DNA of 64,000 bases from Comamonas testosteroni TK102 (GTDB taxonomy: Bacteria > Pseudomonadota > Gammaproteobacteria > Burkholderiales > Burkholderiaceae_C). The stretch lies in NCBI RefSeq assembly GCF_000739375.1, contig NZ_CP006704.1, positions 3,596,001-3,660,000 of the forward strand, in the 5' to 3' direction. The position numbers and the translations under genes were made by a program. Below are positions 1 to 9,394 of the stretch, piece by piece. The number at the start of each line of letters is the position of its first letter. Positions within the stretch are counted from its first letter, which is position 1. Under the pieces are notes generated by a model. It ran no database searches and was not told the DNA's origin. It saw only the letters and a program-made list of their open reading frames with translations.

Positions 1-717
1 CGCCAGCACCTTGCCGTAGGCCGTGCAGACATACAGGCGGTCCCCGATCTGCTGCGGCGTGTTCTGGTCTTCGGCGCCCGAGCCGGTGCTCTGGGGCACA
101 TCGCCGGTGCGTGCCGTCCAGGCCACGGCCAGCTTGTCGACGTTGTTGCGGCTGATCTGCTCGACGGCCGCAAAGCGCTGGCCTGCGGGTCCCTGTCCCC
201 AGTCGGTCCAGTCCGAGGCCTTGATCTCCATGGAGCCGAGCGATGGCAGCTCGGTGACCTCGGGGGCGATCACTCCCTTGGGCGAGAAGGCGCTGACGGC
301 TGTCGCGACGATGGCCAGGCCCAGCACCACCACCGACACTGCGGCGCCCAGGCGGCCATAGTCGTTCATGACCAGCTTGCCCGCTTCAAGCTGTGCATAG
401 CCCAGGGCCACCAGCAGGCCCAGCACGGCAAACACCATCAGGCGCGAAACCAGCGGCCAGAACTCCCAGCCTGCATCCCACCAGGCCCATACCAGGGTCA
501 GCACAAAGGCCAGCGCATAGAGATGGGCACCGGCTCTGCGCCGCGCCAGCAGCAATGCCGCCGAGACCAGCAGCGCCAGCCCCATCAACACAAAGTACCA
601 GCTGCCTCCCTTGCCGAGCAGAATGCCGCCGCCTATGGTCATGTACAGACCCATCAGCAGCATCAGCAGCCCCACCACAAGCCAGTACCAGCGCCCGTCA
701 TTGGATGAAGGAGCCAT
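1..717 (-). CDS. Membrane-bound PQQ-dependent glucose/quinate/shikimate-type dehydrogenase, N-terminal part
   Basis: This is the first 239 codons of a gene that runs off the left edge. The protein starts with about five hydrophobic segments (roughly residues 10-30, 35-52, 58-75, 78-100 and 115-140). These are followed by the beginning of a periplasmic domain with the motif DWTDWGQGPAGQRFA and then NTPQQIGDRLYVCTAYGKVLA, as in the eight-bladed PQQ propeller of membrane glucose, quinate and shikimate dehydrogenases. Family members oxidise sugars or cyclic polyols in the periplasm and pass electrons to ubiquinone. The ATG at 717 is preceded by AGGTGAGG. Substrate cannot be assigned because the catalytic part is outside the window. 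Confidence 0.85.
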   Translation of the reverse strand, partial: MAPSSNDGRWYWLVVGLLMLLMGLYMTIGGGILLGKGGSWYFVLMGLALLVSAALLLARRRAGAHLYALAFVLTLVWAWWDAGWEFWPLVSRLMVFAVLGLLVALGYAQLEAGKLVMNDYGRLGAAVSVVVLGLAIVATAVSAFSPKGVIAPEVTELPSLGSMEIKASDWTDWGQGPAGQRFAAVEQISRNNVDKLAVAWTARTGDVPQSTGSGAEDQNTPQQIGDRLYVCTAYGKVLA

Positions 718-836
718 AGCCTCACCTGAAATTAATTGCCATTTGTGTATTGCACGCCTTAACGCCGATACACATCGACATACTTTCGAGGGTTTGCACG
801 CCAGCCTCAGGACTACAAGCGACAGGTCTCGGGCGC

Positions 837-867
837 AAAAAAAGCCGCACCGTAGGGACGGTGCGGC
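837..867 (-). terminator. Rho-independent terminator of icd
   Basis: A perfect 10-bp stem (844-853 with 858-867, loop AGGG) is followed on the minus strand by seven T residues (837-843). It lies about 55 bases past the icd stop codon. Confidence 0.9.
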
Positions 868-920
868 CGCTCAGATCGCAGTGCCGGCAACTATTGCAGC
901 TGCCGGGCAGGCAGCGCAGC

Positions 921-2183
921 TCAGTCCATCATCGAGATCACCACATCCCCGAAGCCCGAGCAGGACACCTGGGTCGCACCGTCCATCAGACGGGCGAAGT
1001 CATAGGTCACGTGCTTGCTCTGAATGGCTTTTTCCAGCGACTCGACGATCAGGTCCGCAGCCTCGCGCCAGCCGATGTGGCGCAGCATCATCTCGGCACA
1101 CAGAATCATGGAGCCCGGATTCACATAATCCTTGCCCGCATAGCGCGGCGCCGTGCCGTGGGTGGCTTCGAAGCAGGCAATGCTCTCCGAGAGGTTGGCA
1201 CCGGGAGCAATGCCGATGCCGCCCACCTGCGCGGCCAGCGCATCGGAGATGTAGTCGCCATTGAGGTTGAGCGTGGCCACCACCGAATACTCGGCCGGAC
1301 GCATCAGAATCTGCTGCAAAAAGGCGTCGGTGATCGAGTCCTTGATGATGATGTCCTTGCCCGTCTTCGGGTGCTTGATGCGGCACCAGGGGCCGCCGTC
1401 GATCAGCTCGGCACCGAACTCCCGCTGCGCCAGCGCGTAACCCCAGTCACGGAAAGCGCCTTCCGTGTACTTCATGATGTTGCCCTTGTGAACCAGGGTC
1501 ACGCTGGGCTTGTTGTTGTCGATGGCGTACTGGATGGCCTTGCGCACCAGGCGCTCCGTGCCCTCGCGCGAGACGGGCTTGATGCCGATGCCCGAGGTTT
1601 CGGGAAAGCGGATCTTGTTGGCGCCCATTTCCTTGGCCAGGAAGTCGATGAGCTTCTTCGCCTTCTCGCTGCCGGCCGCGTATTCGATGCCCGCGTAGAT
1701 GTCCTCCGAGTTCTCGCGGAAGATCACCATATTCGTCTTCTCGGGCTCCTTGAGTGGCGAAGGCACGCCCTTGAAGTACTGCACGGGGCGCAGGCAGACA
1801 TACAGGTCCAGTTCCTGGCGCAGCGCCACGTTCAGCGAACGGATGCCGCCGCCCACGGGCGTGGTCAGCGGGCCCTTGATGGACACGGCATAGTCGCGCA
1901 CGGCGGCCACGGTTTCCTCGGGCAGCCAGACATCGGGGCCGTAGATGCGCGTGGCCTTCTCGCCTGCATACACCTCCATCCAGGCGATCTTGCGCTGGCT
2001 GCCATAGACCTTGGCCACGGCAGCGTCAGCCACCTTGCGCATCACCGGCGTCACATCGACGCCGACACCGTCGCCCTCGATGAAAGGAATGATGGGTTGA
2101 TTCGGAACATTCAGTGTCTTGTCCGCATTGATGCTGATCTTCTCACCCTGCGGCGGAACCTGGATGTGCTGGGACTTGCTCAT
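921..2183 (-). CDS. icd: NADP-dependent isocitrate dehydrogenase, homodimeric type
   Basis: The protein catalyses oxidative decarboxylation of isocitrate to 2-oxoglutarate with NADP in the TCA cycle. It is 420 residues long, normal for the E. coli Icd family. Visible family motifs are [12 protein letters not shown] near the N-terminus, [13 protein letters not shown] (the regulatory Ser within the substrate loop), [19 protein letters not shown], and [17 protein letters not shown] near the C-terminus. A longer reading frame extends to 2294, but the ATG at 2183 has a good AGGAGA ribosome site and gives the family-typical N-terminus. A second, unrelated isocitrate dehydrogenase lies only about 2.2 kb away. 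Confidence 0.97.
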   Translation of the reverse strand: MSKSQHIQVPPQGEKISINADKTLNVPNQPIIPFIEGDGVGVDVTPVMRKVADAAVAKVYGSQRKIAWMEVYAGEKATRIYGPDVWLPEETVAAVRDYAVSIKGPLTTPVGGGIRSLNVALRQELDLYVCLRPVQYFKGVPSPLKEPEKTNMVIFRENSEDIYAGIEYAAGSEKAKKLIDFLAKEMGANKIRFPETSGIGIKPVSREGTERLVRKAIQYAIDNNKPSVTLVHKGNIMKYTEGAFRDWGYALAQREFGAELIDGGPWCRIKHPKTGKDIIIKDSITDAFLQQILMRPAEYSVVATLNLNGDYISDALAAQVGGIGIAPGANLSESIACFEATHGTAPRYAGKDYVNPGSMILCAEMMLRHIGWREAADLIVESLEKAIQSKHVTYDFARLMDGATQVSCSGFGDVVISMMD

Positions 2184-2409
2184 GCTGTGGAATCTCCTAG
2201 TCTTGAATACTGCGCGGCGGCGCACCTTTTTGGTGCTGCTTCTTGCCCCCGATTTTGGCACCTTGAACTCAGCAAATTTTAAGAAATGCCGCATAAAAAT
2301 CTGTCAACGGCGGCACAGGGCTGCCGTTGAGAGGCTGTGGCAGCAGATGGGCTGCTCCACACTTCAACCTGAAGCCTGGCATTGCCGCATATTTGGGAAA
2401 TTGGCATCC

Positions 2410-2601
2410 ATGAAAAAACTACTCGCTGTCCTGATTGCTGGTTCGTTCGCTGCTGGCGCCTTTGCTCAAACCGCCACGCCGGCGCAGCCTGCCACCCCTG
2501 CCGCTGCAGCAGCGGCGCCTACCGTCAAGCATATGAAGGCCCAGCCAGCCCAAAAGCATCATATGCAGCACAGCACCAAAAAGATGCACAAGCCCGCCTG
2601 A
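2410..2601 (+). CDS. Small secreted His/Met/Lys-rich protein
   Basis: A 63-residue product with a clear Sec signal peptide (MKKLLAVLIAGSFAAGAFA, cleavage expected after AFA). An Ala/Pro/Thr-rich linker follows, then a short basic tail rich in His, Met and Lys (KHMKAQPAQKHHMQHSTKKMH). No conserved domain is recognised. The tail resembles periplasmic metal- or acid-stress peptides in composition only, so no function is assigned. It is divergent from icd, about 225 bases apart. Confidence 0.65.
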   Translation: MKKLLAVLIAGSFAAGAFAQTATPAQPATPAAAAAAPTVKHMKAQPAQKHHMQHSTKKMHKPA

Positions 2602-2815
2602 TCGCTCACTGAGAGCAGCCCGGTGACATCGAGGGGCCCATGGCCCTGACAACCGGATCTGACTCGCCCCCGGGCCTGCCGGACCGCAAGTCCTGCGGGC
2701 TCTGCATTTTGCAGACCGGCTACGGCCGCATCCCCATGACGCTGATTTGCACCGCAACCTGCCCGGATTGCTATAGGCTTGCGACTTCCGACTTCCTGTT
2801 TGGCAAGCAAGGCTC

Positions 2816-3316
2816 ATGAAGACCCTCTCCACCAAGACACCCCAACAATCCGGCTGGCGCGCTCCGCTGCTGGCCCTGGCCTGTACCGCCCTGCTGGGCC
2901 TGTTCGGCAGCCCCGCGATGGCCCGCGACGAAGGTCAGCCACAGATGAATCTGCGCCGCATCGACCTGACGGCCGGCATGTACCGCATCGACACCCAGCT
3001 GGCCGTCACGCCGCAGCAGCGCGAGATCGGCCTGATGTTCCGCAAGGAGATGCCGCAGCAGGAAGGCATGCTCTTTGTCTTCGAGGTGCCCGGCGTGCAG
3101 TGCTTCTGGATGCGCAACACCATCCTGCCGCTGACGGCGGCCTTTGTGGCCGATGACGGCACCATCGTCAATCTGGCCGACATGAAGCCCATGAGCGAAG
3201 ACTCCCACTGCTCGGCCAAGCCCGTGCGCTATGTGCTGGAGATGAACCAGGGCTGGTTCACCAAGCGCGGCATCAAGGCCGGCACCAAACTGGGCGGCGC
3301 TCCCTTCAATCGCTAA
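2816..3316 (+). CDS. DUF192 family exported protein
   Basis: A 166-residue protein with an N-terminal hydrophobic signal (WRAPLLALACTALLGLFGSPAMA). The DUF192 fold follows: QLAVTPQQREIGLMFRKEMP, FVFEVPGVQCFWMRNTILPL and the ending RYVLEMNQGWF..RGIKAGTKL. These small beta-rich proteins are found in the periplasm or attached to the envelope; their biochemical role is not established. The ATG at 2816 has AAGG just upstream. The next gene begins 24 bases after the stop, so the two may be co-transcribed. Confidence 0.88.
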   Translation: MKTLSTKTPQQSGWRAPLLALACTALLGLFGSPAMARDEGQPQMNLRRIDLTAGMYRIDTQLAVTPQQREIGLMFRKEMPQQEGMLFVFEVPGVQCFWMRNTILPLTAAFVADDGTIVNLADMKPMSEDSHCSAKPVRYVLEMNQGWFTKRGIKAGTKLGGAPFNR

Positions 3317-3340
3317 GCACCGCCAGAGTCAGCATCCTTC

Positions 3341-3901
3341 ATGCTCTACCGGCCCCAGTTTCCGCAAGCGCTGAGCGATACCGCCGCTGCGCTGCTGCAG
3401 AAACTGGGCAAGTCGCAGGCGCTTGAGCCCTGCCCCGGCTTCACGGTAAGGATTGATGGCGAATTGCTGCATGCTCCCTACCGCGTGTACTACGACGAAC
3501 GTGAGCTGCAGCAATGCATTCAAAAAAGCACCGGCCCCGCACATCCACTGGCCCTGTGCCTGGGCAGCCGCCACGCCAACGGCCATGTGCGCGAAACCTG
3601 TCTGCGCCAGTTGCTGGCGCATGACTGCGACTGGGTGCTACCGTTTGTAGTCCGCGCGGCTGGCGAGTATGTGCTGGAAATTGCCGAGCATCTGCCAGCC
3701 CAGACCCATAGGCTATCGCCACACAACTACGGGCGTTTTGCTGCCGAAAACCCCGAGTTTGTGACTGCCTGCAAGCAGCAGGCCGCCAGTTACTGGGATT
3801 GCTACCACCGCCAACGCTATCCGCTGCTGCACCAGCATCCAGGCATGCGATTTCTGCGCTGGGTTGAAGAGGCACGCCAATCACTGCCCCACGCGGATTG
3901 A
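3341..3901 (+). CDS. Conserved hypothetical protein
   Basis: A 186-residue soluble protein with no signal peptide and no membrane segment. I do not recognise a domain. It contains a run of Cys, Trp and His residues spread along the chain (for example DCDWVLPFV and SYWDCYHRQRYP). It begins 24 bases after the DUF192 gene on the same strand. Its last 21 bases overlap the tail of the convergent CPCC gene. GC and codon use match the neighbours, which supports a real gene. Confidence 0.7.
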   Translation: MLYRPQFPQALSDTAAALLQKLGKSQALEPCPGFTVRIDGELLHAPYRVYYDERELQQCIQKSTGPAHPLALCLGSRHANGHVRETCLRQLLAHDCDWVLPFVVRAAGEYVLEIAEHLPAQTHRLSPHNYGRFAAENPEFVTACKQQAASYWDCYHRQRYPLLHQHPGMRFLRWVEEARQSLPHAD

Positions 3902-4171
3902 TGCCACTTTACTCAGAACGCGCGGCCCATGCCGATAGCGGTTGCGCGCTGCCAGTGGGAGCACGCTCTTGAGCATTCGGTAGTCGCAGGCACCAAAGTA
4001 CTGAAAGTTGCGCCGACCATCGCGCAGCGTCATATGGTTGGGGCCGGAGTATTCATCCGGGCAGTCCACATCCCAGCCACTGTCTTCCCAGAAGCAGACG
4101 CTGCAGATGCTGTACTCGCCACGCTCATCCAGCGAGAAATAGTCGCAGCACGGACACTGATACAGCGGCAT
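3881..4171 (-). CDS. CPCC family cysteine-rich protein
   Basis: A 96-residue protein starting MPLYQCPCCDYFSL, with a second cysteine pair in SICSVCFWEDSGWD. It is a small zinc-ribbon-like family named for its CPCC motif. Also visible is the family segment NHMTLRDGRRNFQYFGACD. The function is unknown; many members sit near toxin-immunity or conserved housekeeping genes. The reading frame extends nine codons further upstream, but ATG 4171 puts the cysteine motif at the usual position and has AAGG upstream. It overlaps the convergent gene by 21 bases. Confidence 0.85.
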   Translation of the reverse strand: MPLYQCPCCDYFSLDERGEYSICSVCFWEDSGWDVDCPDEYSGPNHMTLRDGRRNFQYFGACDYRMLKSVLPLAARNRYRHGPRVLSKVASIRVGQ

Positions 4172-4268
4172 GGAGCGCCTTTCATAAATTCGAATCAATC
4201 AAGCTACAGCGCTCATACATCAAGCACAGGCAGCTTCTATTTATATAGCAACCACTGAGACCGGACAC

Positions 4269-4305
4269 AAAAAAGCCGGAGACCTTTTCAGGCTCACCGG
4301 CTTTT
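4269..4305. terminator. Bidirectional terminator-like hairpin
   Basis: An imperfect stem (GCCGG at 4275-4279 with CCGGC at 4297-4301, plus inner pairs) is flanked by six A on the left and four T on the right. It could end transcription of the monomeric icd gene on the minus strand, 55 bases after its stop codon. Confidence 0.75.
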
Positions 4306-4359
4306 ATGGGGCACTGCCTGCACGCAGGCGGGGCAACCCGCTCTGCGAGGCAGGCTGGC

Positions 4360-6591
4360 TTACACCGACGCGATGGCGGCGTTGAAGGTGGCGCTGGGGC
4401 GCATCACGGCGTCCAGCTTGGCCACGTCGGGCATGTAGTAGCCGCCGATATCGGCAGCCTTGCCTTGCACTTCCTTCATCTCGGCCACGATCTTGGCTTC
4501 GTTCTCGGCCAGGGTTTTAGCCAGAGTGGCGAACTTGGCCGCCAGTTCTGCATCTTCGGTCTGAGCAGCCAGAGCCTGGGCCCAGTACAGAGCGATGTAG
4601 AACTGCGAACCACGGTTGTCCAGCTCGCCGGTGCGACGCGAAGGCGACTTGTCTTCGTCCAGCAGCTTGCCGGTGGCTTCGTCCAGAGTCTTGGCCAGCA
4701 GCTTGGCGCGGGCATTGTTTTCCTTGATGCCCAGGTCTTCGAATGAGACGGCCAGGGCCAGGAATTCACCCAGCGAGTCCCAGCGCAGGTGGTTTTCTTC
4801 CACCAGCTGCTGCACATGCTTGGGAGCGGAGCCGCCAGCACCCGTTTCGTACATGCCGCCACCAGCCATCAGAGGCACGATGGACAGCATCTTGGCCGAG
4901 GTGCCCAGCTCCAGAATCGGGAACAGGTCGGTCAGGTAGTCACGCAGAATATTGCCGGTCACCGAAATGGTGTCCAGACCACGGGCCACGCGCTCCAGCG
5001 TGTAGCGCATGGCGCGCACTTGCGAGAGGATGTGGATTTCCAGGCCGTTGGTGTCGTATTCCTTCAAGTAGGTCTGCACCTTCTTGATCAGCTCGGCTTC
5101 GTGGGGACGATAGGGGTCCAGCCAGAACACGGCAGGCATGCCGGAGTTGCGGGCACGGGTCACAGCCAGCTTCACCCAGTCACGGATAGGAGCATCCTTG
5201 ACCTGGCACATGCGCCAGATGTCACCGGCTTCCACGTTCTGGCTCAGCAGTACTTCGCCGGTGGCAATGTCCACGATGTTGGCCACGCCGTCTTCAGCGA
5301 TCTCGAACGTCTTGTCGTGCGAGCCGTACTCTTCGGCCTTTTGAGCCATCAGACCCACGTTGGGTACGGTGCCCATGGTCTTGGGGTCAAAGTTGCCGTG
5401 CCATTTGCAGAAGTTGATCACTTCCTGGTAGATACGGGCAAAGGTGGACTCAGGCATCACGGCCTTGCAGTCGTAAGGCTTGCCGTCAGCCGCCCACATC
5501 TTGCCGCCTACGCGGATCATGGCGGGCATGGAAGCATCCACGATCACGTCGTTGGGCGAGTGGAAATTGGTGATGCCCTTGGCGGAGTCGACCATGGCCA
5601 GACGCGGACGGTGCTCCTGGCACTTGTGCAGGTCACGGATGATTTCTTCGCGCTGCGAAGCAGGCAGGGTCTCGATCTTCTCGTACAGATTGGCCATGCC
5701 GTTGTTCACGTTCACGCCCAGTTGATCAAACAGCTTGCCGTGCTTTTCGAAGGCTTCCTTGTAGAAAATCTTCACGCAGTGACCGAACACGATGGGGTGG
5801 GACACCTTCATCATGGTGGCCTTCACGTGCAGCGAGAACAGGATGCCCGACTCGCGGCAGTCTTCGATTTCCTTTTCATAGAAAGCGCACAAGGCCTTCT
5901 TGCTCATGAACATGGAATCGATCACTTCTGCAGCCTGCAGCTTGACCTTGTCCTTCAGAACGATGCTGTTGCCGGACTGGGTCTCCAGCACCATCTTCAC
6001 TTCGCGGGCCTTGTCCAGCGTCATGGACTTTTCGCCATGGTAGAAATCGCCCTCTTCCATGTGCGACACATGGGTTTGCGACCACTGCTTCCACTCACCC
6101 ATGGAATGGGGGTGCTTCTTGGCGTAGTTCTTCACGGCAGCAGGTGCGCGGCGATCCGAGTTGCCTTCGCGCAGCACGGGGTTCACGGCAGAGCCGATGC
6201 ACCTGTTGTAGCGTGCCTTGATGTCCTTTTCGGCATCGGTCGTGGCGGTTTCAGGATAGTCGGGGATGGCGTAGCCCTTGCCCTGCAATTCCTTGATCGC
6301 GTCTTGCAGCTGGCCCACGGATGCGGAGATATTGGGCAGCTTGATGATATTGGCTTCAGGCGTCAGCGTCAGCTTGCCCAGTTCAGCCAGATTGTTCGGA
6401 GCGCGTTGGGCTTCGGTCAAAAAGTCGGGAAACTCGCCCAGGATACGGCCTGCCAGCGAGATATCGCTGGTCTCCACATTGATGCCGGCCGGCGCTGCGA
6501 AAGCACGGATCACGGGCAGGAATGCGCTGGTAGCCAGGCGGGGAGCCTCGTCAGTCAATGTGTAGATGATGGTGGGTTGCTGCGTACTCAT
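4360..6591 (-). CDS. NADP-dependent isocitrate dehydrogenase, monomeric type
   Basis: A 743-residue enzyme of the monomeric (about 80 kDa) NADP isocitrate dehydrogenase family, unrelated in sequence to the dimeric enzyme at 921-2183. Recognisable blocks are [20 protein letters not shown] at the start, [48 protein letters not shown] and [19 protein letters not shown]. The annotated start is ATG 6591, preceded by a weak purine-rich stretch; the upstream extension to 6708 has no family similarity. The length is normal for the family, so the gene appears intact. The reaction is the same as for the dimeric enzyme. Confidence 0.97.
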   Translation of the reverse strand: MSTQQPTIIYTLTDEAPRLATSAFLPVIRAFAAPAGINVETSDISLAGRILGEFPDFLTEAQRAPNNLAELGKLTLTPEANIIKLPNISASVGQLQDAIKELQGKGYAIPDYPETATTDAEKDIKARYNRCIGSAVNPVLREGNSDRRAPAAVKNYAKKHPHSMGEWKQWSQTHVSHMEEGDFYHGEKSMTLDKAREVKMVLETQSGNSIVLKDKVKLQAAEVIDSMFMSKKALCAFYEKEIEDCRESGILFSLHVKATMMKVSHPIVFGHCVKIFYKEAFEKHGKLFDQLGVNVNNGMANLYEKIETLPASQREEIIRDLHKCQEHRPRLAMVDSAKGITNFHSPNDVIVDASMPAMIRVGGKMWAADGKPYDCKAVMPESTFARIYQEVINFCKWHGNFDPKTMGTVPNVGLMAQKAEEYGSHDKTFEIAEDGVANIVDIATGEVLLSQNVEAGDIWRMCQVKDAPIRDWVKLAVTRARNSGMPAVFWLDPYRPHEAELIKKVQTYLKEYDTNGLEIHILSQVRAMRYTLERVARGLDTISVTGNILRDYLTDLFPILELGTSAKMLSIVPLMAGGGMYETGAGGSAPKHVQQLVEENHLRWDSLGEFLALAVSFEDLGIKENNARAKLLAKTLDEATGKLLDEDKSPSRRTGELDNRGSQFYIALYWAQALAAQTEDAELAAKFATLAKTLAENEAKIVAEMKEVQGKAADIGGYYMPDVAKLDAVMRPSATFNAAIASV

Positions 6592-7160
6592 CTCTTGTCT
6601 CAGGTTGTGAAAAAAGGGGGAAAGGTGCCTTGGGCCTGCATCCCGGGCTTGCGCAATGGGGCCTGACACAGCGGGACGACACTTTCTTGATGCAATGCGT
6701 TCCCACAATACAAAATTCTACGCGCAACCGGGCCGGTTTTTTTAAGTCTTGTACAAGACTCAGGGATTTAGCTCAACTTTCATCAGCTGTTTTCATAGGG
6801 AAACCGGCCTTTTCGCCGTGTTTTCGACCATGTAAAAATATCGCATCCTGCAGTCATTCTGCGGCCATCGCCGCCATGAAAGTTGCGAGTTAAAGTTGCG
6901 TGGCGCGGCCTTTGGCACAAATTTGCGCGATCTTTGGCACAAAGTAGCACAGGCTTTGGCACCAAGGCTGACAAATCGGCAAGCATTACTTCACCACAAG
7001 TGTTGCTTTGCTGCATATCAATAGCTCGCTGATCCATATAAGACTTCGGATCTCTGCTCATCACTCTTAGTCATCGACAAAGTTCTTCTGAGACAAGCGT
7101 CGTGCTTTTGACGTATGCCTGCTAGCGAAAGCATCTACTAACAAGCTGCGCCCAAAGATA
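6592..7160. other. Intergenic region with an ordered repeat and no convincing gene
   Basis: No supported reading frame lies between the monomeric icd gene and the LexA-boxed small gene. The region falls to lower GC to the right. It contains the 22-base-spaced TTTGGCAC repeats described separately. Confidence 0.6.
6911..6962. repeat. Three TTTGGCAC repeats at 22-base period
   Basis: TTTGGCAC begins at 6911, 6933 and 6955, exactly 22 bases apart each time. The first two copies extend to TTTGGCACAAA. Two helical turns separate each copy, as expected for a protein-binding array on one DNA face. The array is about 320 bases upstream of the icd start and 220 bases upstream of the small gene at 7179. 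Confidence 0.6.
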
Positions 7161-7176
7161 CTGTATAAATATACAG
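7161..7176. promoter_or_regulatory. LexA (SOS) box
   Basis: CTGTATAAATATACAG is a perfect CTGT-N8-ACAG operator with an AT-rich core, the LexA consensus of gamma- and betaproteobacteria. It ends two bases before the ATG of the next gene. A TATAAAT sequence inside the box could serve as the -10 element. Confidence 0.85.
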
Positions 7177-7178
7177 CC

Positions 7179-7475
7179 ATGGAAGCTAAAATTTTGATCC
7201 TGCGCGAGCTCGGCCACCTCAAAGTGCCGGTGGGAATCGCCAACAAAGCGTCTGGCTCGATCACGCTTTATCACGAGCGCCCCAGCTCATCCGACGAGCG
7301 CACCGTGCCTGTTCTACACATTCTTGATGGCAGCAGCGCCTTGCCTGCAAAGCGCAGAAAGCTCTTTGAGCCGCGCATAACGTACATGGGTTCAGGAACC
7401 ATCAAATTCAGCGGCCTGGAATATGTAGACGGCGGCTGGTATGCGCAGGAATGGCGCTGTGACTTCGACTACTGA
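7179..7475 (+). CDS. Hypothetical protein, probably SOS-regulated
   Basis: A 98-residue soluble protein with no recognised domain; the C-terminal half (ITYMGSGTIKFSGLEYVDGGWYAQEWRC) looks like a compact beta-rich fold. The ATG at 7179 directly follows the LexA box, with only two bases between, so there is no room for a ribosome site. The mRNA may be leaderless or translation may start elsewhere. Nothing similar to umuDC, imuB or dnaE2 follows it. The gene is likely real because of the operator position, but no function can be given. Confidence 0.65.
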   Translation: MEAKILILRELGHLKVPVGIANKASGSITLYHERPSSSDERTVPVLHILDGSSALPAKRRKLFEPRITYMGSGTIKFSGLEYVDGGWYAQEWRCDFDY

Positions 7476-7663
7476 CAGCCACCCCACTCTGCTGCGCACG
7501 CCAAAATCGACTTTGGGCAATTTTTCCTAGGCTTGACATTTAACCACCGCTAAAATTCAAGGCCATTCGAGCTTAGATCGTTAATCACTGTCTAGAGGAA
7601 TTTTTTCAGATTCATTTGAAAAGATAGCCTCAGAATTTTCTACATAAAAAAGAAGGGAGGAGC

Positions 7664-8500
7664 ATGTCAGATGCCGAAATGTCAGCTTTAGCTACTGTAC
7701 TTCTGGTAGTTGTTGGTGCAGCACAGGTAGTAATTCTTTTTGGGCAACGGCTTCAGCAACGACTAGATTGGTCCGAGATGTACCGACGCAGATGGATTGA
7801 GCTTCAAGCAGATTGGGCTACGGTGGTATTTCTGGGCAGAAGGGTCACGGACTATTACCAAATTGCTCATCATGAGTCTCTTCAGGAACTACGCAGAGCA
7901 TCAATGACGACATCAAATGAGTTTGCTTCCTCATGGGCACAAGCATCGGTTAGAAATGTCTGCGGTATGTTTAGTGACCTCTGCTCAAGAATATTGCAGG
8001 GGCAAATTAAAGTACATGAAATTTATCCGATATTTGGCACAGAGCTGCTTCGCCAAGGGGCACCATTGCGCACATTGCTAGACGGTACCAGTGAGCACCT
8101 CAGATGTTATGGGTCTATGGGCCCCACAGAAGAGGAAGCCAAGCATGACAATCTGCGCCGCGAGATGTCAGTCTGGTTAGCTTGCCATGATGGAATCAGG
8201 CGGCGCTGTCTGATCTTGATTGATCTTCTATGGGCCGAAGCCGCCAGACTTGAAGATTTACCTCCTTACGAATTAGCCACTGCAGCAGATGCCAAGGCCT
8301 TGACCGGACATTTAAATCGAGACCGAGTTCGAGCCGAAACATTTAGGTTAAATGGTTGGCGGGCATGGGGTAGATCAATATTCCTTGCATATCATTTACG
8401 CCATGCCGAATGGAAAAAATTTAGATGGTTCCGTGGATTATCAAAAGAGAGGGTTGAATATCTAGACGATGAGTGGTCTAAGAGGTATTTAAATTCCTAG
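7664..8500 (+). CDS. Hypothetical membrane-anchored protein
   Basis: A 278-residue protein with one N-terminal membrane segment (about residues 8-28, ATVLLVVVGAAQVVILFG). A long, mostly helical cytoplasmic part follows, rich in Arg and Trp. No catalytic motif is recognised. ATG 7664 has a strong GGGAGGAG ribosome site. The base composition is much more AT-rich than the flanking core, which suggests horizontal acquisition. The product has the look of an uncharacterised accessory gene. Confidence 0.75.
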   Translation: MSDAEMSALATVLLVVVGAAQVVILFGQRLQQRLDWSEMYRRRWIELQADWATVVFLGRRVTDYYQIAHHESLQELRRASMTTSNEFASSWAQASVRNVCGMFSDLCSRILQGQIKVHEIYPIFGTELLRQGAPLRTLLDGTSEHLRCYGSMGPTEEEAKHDNLRREMSVWLACHDGIRRRCLILIDLLWAEAARLEDLPPYELATAADAKALTGHLNRDRVRAETFRLNGWRAWGRSIFLAYHLRHAEWKKFRWFRGLSKERVEYLDDEWSKRYLNS

Positions 8501-8614
8501 CTTAGCCCTCGCTTAGCCACTAAGCTCCGAGAGCTGCCAAAAATACAAGACAGCTCTCGACTCAAAAGCAAACCATTAATCCCCCATTCTAAACCAACAC
8601 CCCTACCTTATGAA

Positions 8615-9016
8615 TTAGCAGGCAAGATGCTTCAGCATCCCACTAGACTCGCTGGTATCTCGAATAAAGCCTTTGCGCCCGTACCAAGACATTAGAGTAT
8701 CATCCTTGATGAACTGCTGATCGAGTGAGCGCGCTGTGAGACGCAGTGTCTTACACGCAGAATCACGAGCTACATTTTCTGCATGTGACAAAATCAGGTT
8801 ACCAATGCCCAAGCCCCTGAATTCATTTAGCACATAGATCTCGTATATCAATCCCCAAGAGTCCCTGGGAAAGTGCTCAAAAATCAAAAGGCCAGCCTCA
8901 ACACCTTCGATTAACGCAACAAACTCCCTAGTTCCAGATCGCTTACCCTCTCTAACTCTCTCGCAAAGGAATGGGTGGTTTATCACGTTTGTCTCTACAA
9001 TAGCAACGGAATTCAT
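8615..9016 (-). CDS. GNAT family N-acetyltransferase
   Basis: A 133-residue protein with the GNAT acetyl-CoA site: IYEIYVLNEFRGLGIGNLIL (the R-G-x-G-x-G/N pattern), followed by a helix and a C-terminal WYGRKGFIRD. Family members transfer acetyl groups to amines of small molecules or protein termini; the substrate here is unknown. The frame can be extended to a GTG at 9043, but ATG 9016 has GGAAA at suitable distance. The gene is AT-rich like its left neighbour and convergent with it. Confidence 0.85.
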   Translation of the reverse strand: MNSVAIVETNVINHPFLCERVREGKRSGTREFVALIEGVEAGLLIFEHFPRDSWGLIYEIYVLNEFRGLGIGNLILSHAENVARDSACKTLRLTARSLDQQFIKDDTLMSWYGRKGFIRDTSESSGMLKHLAC

Positions 9017-9394
9017 ACTGGATTTCCAAAGACAATGTTTCACTTAAAAATCAATTTCTCAATGATTTGAATTATTTTTATAGTTTAATATTCAATCACC
9101 AGATCATTATTCAGGCACATTGAGTGGCTATTTCTGATCGAACATAGCCTATCACGCCCCAGCTTGCAATCAGAAATTTCTCAGACTAAAAATCTCACCC
9201 TCAACGAGTAAAGCATCTCCACCAAAGAGCTTGCTTTTTGGGTCCTATTTTTACATCTAACACATCCAAAACTAGGACACAATGTGCGTGGTCGCTTTCG
9301 ATTGAAAGTGAACTAACTGCATAAGCGATGTATCTCATGTATGAGTGCACCAATTTAGTGCTATCTCAAACATTTACAGAGGATGTCTTTTTAA
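9017..9394. other. AT-rich intergenic region with H-NS promoter segment
   Basis: No gene is seen. From about 9270 rightward the sequence is similar to the stretch upstream of the second H-NS gene (from about 21340). It includes a hairpin-like element CGCTTTC-N4-GAAAGTG (9293-9310), which is CACTTTC-N4-GAAAGTG in the other copy (21358-21375). Confidence 0.6.

Noticed and set aside
750..2282. Long plus-strand frame of about 510 codons opposite icd
   Set aside because: It is the complement of a well-conserved gene; the translated text is His/Arg/Leu-rich with no domain. High GC produces such long antisense frames.
4789..6666. Long plus-strand frame of about 625 codons opposite the monomeric isocitrate dehydrogenase
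   Set aside because: Same explanation; no similarity and no start signal.
6911..6962. Sigma-54 promoters at the TTTGGCAC copies
   Set aside because: The GG-to-GC distance is one base short in the first two copies and missing in the third; sigma-54 spacing is strict.
6783..7064. Minus-strand frame of 93 codons over the TTTGGCAC array
   Set aside because: No domain, no conserved start, and the repeats fall in different codon phases, so a gene is unlikely.
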